NCBI GenBank assembly: GCA_947630345.1
Contig: CANRHF010000064.1
Span: forward strand, 1-10,195
DNA: 10,195 bases
From: an uncultured Oscillospiraceae bacterium
GTDB taxonomy: Bacteria; Bacillota; Clostridia; Oscillospirales; Oscillospiraceae
Reading direction: 5' to 3'
This document shows positions 1 through 5,790 of the stretch, one piece after another (the stretch's first letter is position 1; every line of letters begins with the position of its first letter). The notes under the pieces are model-generated. The model was given only the letters and a program-made list of their open reading frames with translations. It made no database searches and was not told the origin of the DNA. Both the position numbers and the translations under genes were made by a program.

Positions 1-1
1 G

Positions 2-319
2 GATTCTCTGGCGGTGCCGGTGATGTCCCTGGGGGGACAGGGCGTGGTGTCCGTGGTGTCCAACGTCTGCCCCGCCGAGACCAGCGCCATGGCCCAGGCG
101 GCGCTTGCGGGGGATTTCGACACCGCCGCCGCCATCCAGCTCCGGCTCTTGGGACTCATTGACCTGCTCTTTGCCCAGGTCAATCCGGTGCCTGTCAAGG
201 CTGCTATGGCCCTGATCGGCTATGACTGCGGCGGCTGCCGCCTGCCGCTGACCCAGCTGGACCCGGAGAACCGGGAAAAGCTGGCGGCCATGCTCCGGGA
301 CATGAATGTGGTCAACTAG
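2..319 (+). CDS. dapA: 4-hydroxy-tetrahydrodipicolinate synthase, C-terminal part (5' end outside window)
   Basis: Cytoplasmic aldolase-family enzyme that condenses pyruvate with aspartate semialdehyde, the first committed step to diaminopimelate and lysine. Only the last ~105 residues are visible, in a frame open from base 2 to the TAG at 317-319. The match comes from the order of the family's C-terminal motifs: a glycine-rich VMSLGGQGVVSVVSNV segment (the late barrel strand and loop), then helices, an NPVPVKAAM segment, and the ending RLPLTQLDPENREKL. The catalytic lysine and tyrosine would lie upstream of the window. The GTG at 14-16 is an internal Val codon, not a start. The gene ends 10 nt before a strong hairpin terminator. 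Its promoter and operon partners are not visible. N-acetylneuraminate lyase or another DapA-superfamily aldolase is possible in principle, but the NPxPVKAA and RLPL elements are typical of DapA. Confidence 0.93.
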   Translation, partial: DSLAVPVMSLGGQGVVSVVSNVCPAETSAMAQAALAGDFDTAAAIQLRLLGLIDLLFAQVNPVPVKAAMALIGYDCGGCRLPLTQLDPENREKLAAMLRDMNVVN

Positions 320-328
320 CTTTCGCGC

Positions 329-364
329 AATTCGCGCCCCGTCAAATGACGGGGCGCGAATTTT
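329..364. terminator. Two-way intrinsic terminator between dapA and the beta-helix gene
   Basis: Perfect 15-bp stem: the left arm AATTCGCGCCCCGTC at 329-343 pairs with 348-362 across a 4-nt AAAT loop. On the + strand it runs into a short T stretch (361-364, then ATCTTC), which suits termination of dapA. On the - strand the hairpin starts right after the TAA of the convergent gene (363-365), but the T tract there is weak, so it probably works better rightward. Confidence 0.85.
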
Positions 365-2156
365 ATCTTCTGCGGAAGCACAGGGCTACCGCCAGGCCGA
401 TCCCCAGGACCAGCGCCGACACGCCCACCAGCAGGGCCTCGGTCCGGATTGTTTCCATGGAAACGGGAGCCTCCCCCTCGGTCTGGAGCTGTCCCATGCC
501 CGGAAGCTGTCCGTCCCCCTCCGGCAGCTGTCCTTGAAAATCCCCCCGACCGCCGCCAAAGGCGGGCCACCGGCCTTCCACGCCGCCGTTCGGGTTCTGA
601 GCGCCCGAATCCTCCCCCTCTAGGCTGGGGCCGCGCTGGGGCCTCTGTCCTCCGCCGTCCTGGGGAACCGTCCCTTCCGGCAGGCCGGGGGCCTCATCCA
701 GGCCGCCGGAAGGGGGCTCCATTCCCGCGGGAGCCTCTCCGCCGGAGGGGGCCTCGCCCTCCGGCTGCTGTACGCCCCCGCCGAATCCGCCAAATCTGCC
801 GCCCATCTGGCCGAAGGCGGAGACCGCGTCGCTGCTGTTGTCCACGGTGTAAGTTTGCTGGCTCTCCCCCACAGTCAGGGTGCAGCTGTCCCCCACCCGC
901 AGTCCCGGAGCGCTGACGATCAGGCAGGTAAATTCATTGGGCACTTCTTCCGTCAGCAGCGTTTGACCGCCGGCCTCCAGCGTCACCTGGCAGCCCGCCT
1001 GGCCGGTTACACTCTCCATCAAAAAGCCCTGGGAGGAGTCGGCGGAAATCGCCTCCGCCATGGTATTGCTCCCGCAGGCCAGGATGGTCCCGCCGTCGAT
1101 CCGGCAGACCCCGCCGTACTCGCTGCCATAGTCAATGGCAAGGTTGCCCCCTTGGCCATTGAGACTGATAAAGACGCTGCCGCCCTCCAGATAGATGCTG
1201 CCGTTGGAATCCAAGCCGTCGGCGTCTCGGCCCGTGGCATTGCGAATACGGATCTCCCCGCCGCTGACGCGGATGTATCCAGCCTCCCCCGTGCCGGTGG
1301 CGTTGACGCCGTCATCAGTGGGCGCCAGATCCAAGGTCCCCCCGGCGATGGTGACGCAGACGGCCTCGACCCCCTCGTAGCACTCGGAAACGGCCAGGCT
1401 GCCGGATTCCATATAGAAAAAGCCGGTTCCCTCGTCATTTTGAGCGGTCACGCCGTCGTCCCCGGCACGGATGGCGATATCCGCCTCCCGGACCCGGACG
1501 CTGTCGTTGGCGTGGATGCCGTCCTGGGCCGCCTGGATATCCAGGCGCCCGCCGGTGATCACCAGATCATCGTTGCACACAATGCCGTGGCAGTAGGTTC
1601 CCTCCACGGTGAGCTGCCCGGAACCCTGAATGGTCAGATCGTCCCGAGAATAGACCGTTCCGTCGATCCCAGCGGAAACCGCCTCCTGGGAATAGCTCTC
1701 CCCGGAGGACAGCCGATTCACCGTTCCGTCGCCCAGGGTGAGAAACACCTTCCCTGCCTGCTCGACGTCCAGGGCCGCCCCGTCCTGACAGGAAAGATCG
1801 ACTCCATCCATGTAAAGCCAGATCTTGTCGTCCCCTTCCGCCTGGACGATCACGCTGCCGTCGTCAAGGGCGCCGGAGAGGACATATTTTCCGGGGCTGA
1901 CGATATACACATCTCCCTGGTAGAAATAGGCGCCGTTGCCCTGGACTTGTGCGCTCTCTGCGCTGAGAATGATCCGGGTGGCGGCGGAACGGTCGTAATC
2001 CGCCGTCAGGTCGTTGGCGGTGAACATTTCATCCTCCCCCTCCGGGGCAACGGCGGTCAGGCCCAGGGCCTTCCCGTTCATAAACAGCAGCGTCACCGCC
2101 AGGGTCAGCACCACGATCCCCCAGCAGATCCCGTCAATATATTTGTGACTGGCCAC
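363..2156 (-). CDS. Membrane-anchored beta-helix carbohydrate-binding-type protein (Cthe_2159 family)
   Basis: A 597-residue envelope protein with start GTG at 2156, preceded by AAGGAGG that overlaps the upstream gene's stop. Residues ~10-30 form a hydrophobic signal/anchor segment. From ~50 to ~430 runs a beta-helix-like region with Asp/Gly-rich turns: DGIHAND, DGVTAQND, DGVNATG and DGLDSNG recur with a hydrophobic-x-hydrophobic strand after each. Residues ~448-570 are a low-complexity Gly/Pro/Glu/Gln linker (for example GGRFGGFGGG and GGEAPAGMEPP). The C-terminus has a second membrane segment (~573-593) ending FRRR. Known of the family: Cthe_2159-like proteins are right-handed beta-helices that bind acidic or cellulosic polysaccharides and calcium. 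Inference: surface protein held by one or both ends, with the linker crossing the cell wall. No LPXTG motif is seen. It is last in an operon behind the VTC and DUF4956 genes, as in many Clostridia. Its ligand is unknown. Confidence 0.85.
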   Translation of the reverse strand: MASHKYIDGICWGIVVLTLAVTLLFMNGKALGLTAVAPEGEDEMFTANDLTADYDRSAATRIILSAESAQVQGNGAYFYQGDVYIVSPGKYVLSGALDDGSVIVQAEGDDKIWLYMDGVDLSCQDGAALDVEQAGKVFLTLGDGTVNRLSSGESYSQEAVSAGIDGTVYSRDDLTIQGSGQLTVEGTYCHGIVCNDDLVITGGRLDIQAAQDGIHANDSVRVREADIAIRAGDDGVTAQNDEGTGFFYMESGSLAVSECYEGVEAVCVTIAGGTLDLAPTDDGVNATGTGEAGYIRVSGGEIRIRNATGRDADGLDSNGSIYLEGGSVFISLNGQGGNLAIDYGSEYGGVCRIDGGTILACGSNTMAEAISADSSQGFLMESVTGQAGCQVTLEAGGQTLLTEEVPNEFTCLIVSAPGLRVGDSCTLTVGESQQTYTVDNSSDAVSAFGQMGGRFGGFGGGVQQPEGEAPSGGEAPAGMEPPSGGLDEAPGLPEGTVPQDGGGQRPQRGPSLEGEDSGAQNPNGGVEGRWPAFGGGRGDFQGQLPEGDGQLPGMGQLQTEGEAPVSMETIRTEALLVGVSALVLGIGLAVALCFRRR

Positions 2157-2167
2157 CGCTTGCCTCC

Positions 2168-2839
2168 TTATCCCATGTAATCCCCATGGTAGCTCACCAG
2201 CACGGCGCTGCGGACCCCCTTCATCTGGGACAGGATGTTGACAAAGTCGGTATTGCCGTCCTTCAAACTGACCTCCAGGTTCAGCTCTACGGAGCCGGCC
2301 TGGGCGGTCTTGCTCTTGACGGCGCAGCGGCGGGTCATTTTGTCCAGATAGGCCCGGGCGGCGGTCTCGCTGTCGTAGCCATCGCAGCGGAGTACCAGGA
2401 TATAGGGCTGACCTTGGGGCTTCCGATTGACGAATACCAGAAGAATAATCCCGATGACGACACTGCCGATCACCGCCAGAGGGATCAGGCCCGCCGCCAG
2501 CACGATGCCCACGGCGATGGACCAGAACAGAAACGCGATGTCCAAGGGCTCCTTGATAGCGGTGCGGAACCGGACGATGGACAGCGCGCCCACCATGCCC
2601 AGGGACAGCACCACGTTGCTGGTGACCGCCAGAATGACCAGGGTGGTGATCATGGTCAGGGCGATCAGAGTCACGCCGAAGCTGGAGGAATACTGCACGC
2701 CGGTGTAGGTCTTCTTGTACACCAGGAAAATGAAGACCCCCATCCCGAAAGCCAGAGCCAGGGCCAAAACCATGTCCAGCAGGCTCACCGAGGTGACGTT
2801 TTCCAGAAAGCTGGATTTGAAAATGTCGCTGAATGTCAT
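2168..2839 (-). CDS. DUF4956 family membrane protein
   Basis: A 223-residue protein of unknown function. The chosen start is the ATG at 2839, with GGAGGG 7 nt upstream. An in-frame TTG at 2854 would swallow that ribosome site and is rejected. Predicted membrane segments are ~20-41, ~55-78 and ~101-135. Between the second and third lies the family's most conserved stretch, GMVGALSIVRFRTAIKEP (81-98), with two arginines flanking a phenylalanine. The last ~85 residues are soluble and alternate strand and helix (YILVLRCDGYDSETAARAYL... VELNLEVSL... VRSAVLVSY), as in a ferredoxin/ACT-like fold. The gene sits 18 nt downstream of the VTC gene and 11 nt upstream of the beta-helix gene, so co-translation is likely. 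DUF4956 genes commonly neighbour VTC-domain and CotH or Cthe_2159 genes. The gene layout and core motif recall MgtC-type proteins (see findings). The role is unknown. Confidence 0.88.
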   Translation of the reverse strand: MTFSDIFKSSFLENVTSVSLLDMVLALALAFGMGVFIFLVYKKTYTGVQYSSSFGVTLIALTMITTLVILAVTSNVVLSLGMVGALSIVRFRTAIKEPLDIAFLFWSIAVGIVLAAGLIPLAVIGSVVIGIILLVFVNRKPQGQPYILVLRCDGYDSETAARAYLDKMTRRCAVKSKTAQAGSVELNLEVSLKDGNTDFVNILSQMKGVRSAVLVSYHGDYMG

Positions 2840-2858
2840 GTTTAATCCCTCCAATATT

Positions 2859-3524
2859 TTATCCGTAGATTCGGCATTGGGCGTATTTGGAAAAGGCCGA
2901 CGCCCTCCGGCCCGTCAGCGCCGCCGCGTCCCGGATAATATCCGGCAAAAAGGCGTCAAATTTGATCTCCATCAGCGCCGGCGCATCTCCGGCGGGCAGC
3001 GTGACCGCCGCCGGGTCCAGAAACCGGTCTGTCTCGTAGCACGCCCGGATCCCGGTGTCCAAGGTGACCCGGACATTCCCGGCGGGGTACAGAAAGGCTT
3101 CCCGGGTGTAGTCCACCCGCACCTTGGGCCGGAGCAGGGACGCCGCCATTTTGCTGTACAGCTCCGCCGAAAGTTCCCCCGCGGACAGCATCCAGTCCCA
3201 TTCCCCCGAGAGTAGGCACTGTACCTGCCGTACCGTCACCGGCTCCTGGGTCTTGCGGCAAAGGCCCCCGATCTTCTCCTTCTTTTCCAGCTGGAGATAG
3301 GACAAGTCCTCGCCATAGTACCGCAGGCGGAATTTTTCCCGGCGGTTGACCCCGTCCAGCTTTTCCCACAGGGCGGTGTCCTCCGGGGTGTCAAAATAAA
3401 GACTGCGGACCTGGTAGGCGCCGTTTTTTCCGTGGGGATCGGGCCGGCAGATTTGGCTCAGCCGCTGCCGCAGCTCCCATAGGTCCACTGGATCGATCTC
3501 GATCTTCCATTCCTGACGATACAT
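2859..3524 (-). CDS. VTC-domain (polyphosphate polymerase-like) protein
   Basis: A 221-residue cytoplasmic protein with the triphosphate-tunnel fold of yeast Vtc4, which makes polyphosphate from ATP. The motifs appear in family order: EWKIEID (5-11), VRSLYFDTP (39-47), REKFRLRYYG (62-71), LEKKEK (79-84), RPKVRVDYTREAF (132-144), LDTGIRA (155-161), MEIKFD (185-190) and SKYAQCR (212-218). The Arg/Lys rows and the E186/K188 pair expected to line the tunnel are all present, so the site looks intact. No SPX domain or membrane segment is attached; the DUF4956 partner may supply the membrane part. Start: the ATG at 3524 has GGAGGG 6-7 nt upstream; an upstream in-frame ATG at 3551 lacks a ribosome site. 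First gene of a three-gene operon. Bacterial members are mostly uncharacterised, so polyphosphate synthesis is inferred from the fold, and another nucleotide-dependent reaction is possible. Confidence 0.87.
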   Translation of the reverse strand: MYRQEWKIEIDPVDLWELRQRLSQICRPDPHGKNGAYQVRSLYFDTPEDTALWEKLDGVNRREKFRLRYYGEDLSYLQLEKKEKIGGLCRKTQEPVTVRQVQCLLSGEWDWMLSAGELSAELYSKMAASLLRPKVRVDYTREAFLYPAGNVRVTLDTGIRACYETDRFLDPAAVTLPAGDAPALMEIKFDAFLPDIIRDAAALTGRRASAFSKYAQCRIYG

Positions 3525-3550
3525 CCGCTTCCCTCCGTTTCTGGAATACA

Positions 3551-3580
3551 AGTATAGCGCCTCTGCCTTAATTCTGGCTT
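3551..3580 (-). promoter_or_regulatory. Possible promoter for the VTC/DUF4956/beta-helix operon
   Basis: On the - strand a TATACT -10 element (3551-3556) lies about 27 nt upstream of the VTC start, in the only gap between the kinase terminator and this operon. The -35 is weak: AAGCCA at an 18-bp spacing is the best fit, matching at three positions. A weak -35 would suit an activated promoter. Just upstream, ATTCT and AGAAT half-sites face each other across 10 bp (3571-3590). Suggestive only. Confidence 0.4.
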
Positions 3581-3604
3581 AGAAAAGAATGGCCCGTCTG
3601 TAAA

Positions 3605-3643
3605 CAAAATGGGAGGCGCCGTTTGGGCGCCTCCCGGGCTTTT
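3605..3643. terminator. Two-way intrinsic terminator after the histidine kinase gene
   Basis: Perfect 10-bp GC-rich stem: GGGAGGCGCC (3611-3620) and GGCGCCTCCC (3626-3635) around a GTTTG loop. On the - strand it follows the kinase stop codon (3644-3646) and leads into ATTTTGTTTA, a usable T tract. On the + strand it is followed by GGGC and six Ts. It separates the two-component genes from the VTC operon, so that operon most likely has its own promoter. Confidence 0.88.
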
Positions 3644-4870
3644 TTATTCCAATGGCAGCGTGACGGTGAAGGAAATTCCGTCTTCCCCCCAATAAGCCGC
3701 CTCGATCTTGCCGCGAAAGCTCGTCACAATGGCCTGGGCGGCGGCCAGGCCGATGCCGTGGCCCCCGGCGGACTGGGTCCGGGCGCTGTCCGGCCGGTAA
3801 AACCGCCGGAACAGGGCCTCAGGCGGGCATCCCGGCCGCTTTTCGCAGCGGTTTTTTACCGTCAGCACCGCCTCCCGGCAGGTTTTCTCCAGGGTCAGTG
3901 CCACCTCCGTGCCGGGAAGGGCGTATTTTGCGCCATTGTCCAGCAGGATCTCCGCCAGACTGCGAATCTGCTCCCGGTTGGCCCGGACAGTGACGCCTGG
4001 GGGGATCTCGGTCTTCAGCGTCAGCTCCCGCCGCTCGTAGACCTGGGAAAATTGCTCTACCTCCGATCGGAGGACCTCCGACAGCTCCACCGGCTCCAGG
4101 GGCGGGCCCTCCGGGGCCTCCGCCCGGGCCAGGGTCAGCAGATGATTGGTCAGCATCGTCATCCGCCCCACCTGCTCCAGCACCGTGCGGCTCCACGGGC
4201 TCTGGCCCTGATGGAGCTCCAGCACCTCGGTGTTGGCCTGAATAATGGCCAGGGGCGTCTTTAACTCATGTCCGGCGTCGGTGACAAACTGCCGCTGCCG
4301 CTCCAAGTTTTCCGCGATGGGTCGGATCGCCCGCTTGGACAGCAGCACCACCAGCAGCAGCATGGCGGCCCAGCAGACCGCCCCCGCGAGGAAGGACAGT
4401 AGCCCCACCCGCAGCAGCGCGGCGCGCTGGGACGTCACATCCAGAAACAGAAAGCAGTATTCCCCCGGCCCGGCGGCCACCGCCAAAAACCGGTAGTTTT
4501 CCACATATCCCTCGGCTTTCCCGGTGTCCGCCGCCTTCTGGGCCAGGGCGATGGCCTCCCGCTCCGTCAGGTTTTCGATTCGGCTGAGATCCAGCCGCAA
4601 AATAACGCCGTCCCCGTTTACCCGGAGGGAAAAATAGGCCGCGCCCCGCCGCTCGTTGTCCGTGGGCGGCGCGGCGAAAAAGGGCGGGAACCGGCCCTGC
4701 CCCGGCATGGGCAGCGCCTCCTCCCGGGCCAGGGATTCCAGCAGCTGCCCGGACTGGCTGGCGGTGGCGGCAATGTTCAGAGCGTTGAGCACCCCCAGCA
4801 GCACGATCAGCAGCACTGACACCGCCAGCATGGCCGTGGCGATAAATTTTCGTTTTAGTTGCCGGATCAT
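3644..4870 (-). CDS. Two-component sensor histidine kinase
   Basis: A 408-residue membrane kinase expected to phosphorylate the response regulator encoded just before it. The start ATG (4870) overlaps the regulator's stop as ATGA, with GGAGG 7 nt upstream. Membrane segment 1 is at ~9-30. An external sensing region of ~125 residues follows, with no recognised domain. Segment 2 is at ~156-177. The dimerisation helix comes almost at once, with FVTDAGHELKTPLAII and phospho-acceptor His201, so there is little or no HAMP linker. The ATP-binding domain has the N box LLDNGAKYA (Asn312), an F box FRRFYRPDSAR and the G2 box GGHGIGLA (~368-375). The usual D-x-G-x-G G1 box is replaced by VKNRCEKR. That variant is familiar in clostridial VanS-like kinases and does not by itself mean loss of activity. 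It probably regulates the VTC operon downstream (inferred from position). Signal unknown. Confidence 0.92.
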   Translation of the reverse strand: MIRQLKRKFIATAMLAVSVLLIVLLGVLNALNIAATASQSGQLLESLAREEALPMPGQGRFPPFFAAPPTDNERRGAAYFSLRVNGDGVILRLDLSRIENLTEREAIALAQKAADTGKAEGYVENYRFLAVAAGPGEYCFLFLDVTSQRAALLRVGLLSFLAGAVCWAAMLLLVVLLSKRAIRPIAENLERQRQFVTDAGHELKTPLAIIQANTEVLELHQGQSPWSRTVLEQVGRMTMLTNHLLTLARAEAPEGPPLEPVELSEVLRSEVEQFSQVYERRELTLKTEIPPGVTVRANREQIRSLAEILLDNGAKYALPGTEVALTLEKTCREAVLTVKNRCEKRPGCPPEALFRRFYRPDSARTQSAGGHGIGLAAAQAIVTSFRGKIEAAYWGEDGISFTVTLPLE

Positions 4871-5547
4871 TTCTTCGCCTCCAGCGTATAGCCCACATTC
4901 CGCCGGGCCCGGATCTCTGCCCCGCCGCCCAGGGCTGCCAGGCGCTTGCGCAGATAGGAGATGTACACCCACACCACGCCCACCTCCGCGTCGGAGTCAT
5001 AGCCCCAGACCTTAGTCCGAATCTCCTCGGTGGAGAGATACCGCCCTTGATTCAGCATCAAAAGCTCCATCACCTGAAATTCCAGCTTGGAGAGCAGGAA
5101 CCTCTGTCCGCCCCCGGAGAGGGTGCAGCTGTTCCGGTCCAGGGCGATCTCCCCGCAGCGCAGGCAGTTTGGAGAAAAGCTCTCCTTCCGGCGGAGCATA
5201 GCCCGCACCCGCGCCAGCAGCTCCGCCATGGCAAAGGGCTTGGGCAGATAGTCATCGGCTCCCAGATCCAAGCCCTGGATCCGGTCCTCCACCTGGGAGC
5301 GGGCGGTGAGCAGCAGCACCGGCACAGCGGAGCCGGCGGCCCGCAGGGCCCGCAGCACCTCCAGTCCGTCCTTTCCCGGCATCATAATGTCCAGAATAAT
5401 TCCGTCATAGCCCCCAAGGAGGGCGTAATCCAGGGCATCATTGCCGTTGTAGACCGGGTCCACCGTAAAATTGTAGTAGCGCAGGGCCTCCGCCACAGCC
5501 TGGGAGAGGGCGGGTTCATCCTCGGCATAGAGCAGCTTCATCATCAT
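4867..5547 (-). CDS. OmpR/PhoB-family response regulator
   Basis: A DNA-binding regulator with a receiver domain and a winged-helix domain. Counting from the Met of MKLLYAEDEP, the receiver shows the acidic pocket E7/D8/E9, phospho-acceptor Asp51 in LDIMMPGKDG, switch Thr79 in LLLTARS, and Lys101 in LPKPF. The C-terminal domain includes LSKLEFQVMELL, STEEIRTKVWG, the recognition-helix region VWVYISYLRKRL, and the wing ending RNVGYTLEAKK. Length is normal for the family. The start is ambiguous. In-frame ATGs lie at 5562, 5559, 5547, 5544 and 5541; 5541 gives the canonical MKLL start, and 5547 has a weak GGGG 6 nt upstream. The two upstream ATGs overlap a likely -10 element and are disfavoured. 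The stop overlaps the kinase start by 4 nt, so the pair is co-translated. Likely target: the VTC operon promoter and perhaps its own. Confidence 0.93.
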   Translation of the reverse strand: MMMKLLYAEDEPALSQAVAEALRYYNFTVDPVYNGNDALDYALLGGYDGIILDIMMPGKDGLEVLRALRAAGSAVPVLLLTARSQVEDRIQGLDLGADDYLPKPFAMAELLARVRAMLRRKESFSPNCLRCGEIALDRNSCTLSGGGQRFLLSKLEFQVMELLMLNQGRYLSTEEIRTKVWGYDSDAEVGVVWVYISYLRKRLAALGGGAEIRARRNVGYTLEAKK

Positions 5548-5557
5548 CACCAGCCCC

Positions 5558-5585
5558 ATCATACCACGCCCCGGGCGAAAGTAAA
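5558..5585 (-). promoter_or_regulatory. Likely promoter of the response regulator/kinase operon
   Basis: On the - strand TTTACT (5580-5585), a 16-bp spacer and TATGAT (5558-5563) form a promoter with a TGG extension just before the -10 (extended -10 type). Initiation about 7 nt downstream would fall near 5551, only a few bases before the ATGs at 5547/5544/5541, so the transcript may be leaderless. An alternative TTGACG further upstream has no good -10 partner. Confidence 0.5.
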
Positions 5586-5731
5586 GAAAAATCGCCGGAA
5601 TTCCCAGCTTCCGTCAACGGATATCCTTTGGAATCGTCCGGTTTTTTATGATTATTCCTCTGATTTTTATGGTTCCGGCGGTATCATTTTTTGCGCTTTG
5701 GACAATAATTCTTTATTCCCCAAAATCAGGC

Positions 5732-5759
5732 TTGATTTTCCCGGGAAAATCTGTATAAT
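5732..5759 (+). promoter_or_regulatory. Promoter of the 76-residue protein gene, with an embedded 18-bp palindrome
   Basis: TTGATT (5732-5737), a 16-bp spacer and a consensus TATAAT (5754-5759) sit 31 nt before the start codon at 5791. The spacer and -35 are overlaid by the perfect palindrome GATTTTCCCGGGAAAATC (5734-5751). Another AAAATC half-site at 5722-5727 faces the first arm across 6 bp. The placement is that of a repressor operator. I do not recognise the regulator. Confidence 0.72.
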
Positions 5760-5790
5760 AGGCAAAGACTCGGTAAAGGAGGTCTATCCT

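Noticed and set aside
700..800. GGAGAGGC/GGGGCC-type near-repeats in the linker of the beta-helix gene, suggesting a DNA repeat array.
   Set aside because: They are low-complexity Gly/Pro/Glu codons without a constant repeat unit or spacing, so they are coding composition and not an array.
855..2180. Long open frame (441 codons) on the + strand opposite the beta-helix gene.
   Set aside because: It is the antisense shadow of a GC-rich gene with a well-supported protein. It has no ribosome site, and its sequence is rich in shadow-typical Gly/Ala/His/Gln with no recognisable domain.
2186..2845. + strand open frame of 219 codons opposite the DUF4956 gene.
   Set aside because: His/Gln/Asp-rich antisense shadow without a ribosome site; the opposite strand has a real membrane protein with family motifs.
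5590..5660. CCGGA/TCCGG partial inverted segments followed by TTTTTT near 5640-5646, looking like a terminator or small RNA end.
   Set aside because: The matching arms are only 4-5 bp and poorly aligned, and there is no supported + strand gene ending there.
5047..5790. Open frame upstream of, and continuous with, the 76-residue gene (possible N-terminal extension of ~248 residues).
   Set aside because: The extension is antisense to the response regulator and crosses the consensus promoter and the ribosome site of the ATG at 5791, so translation clearly starts at 5791.
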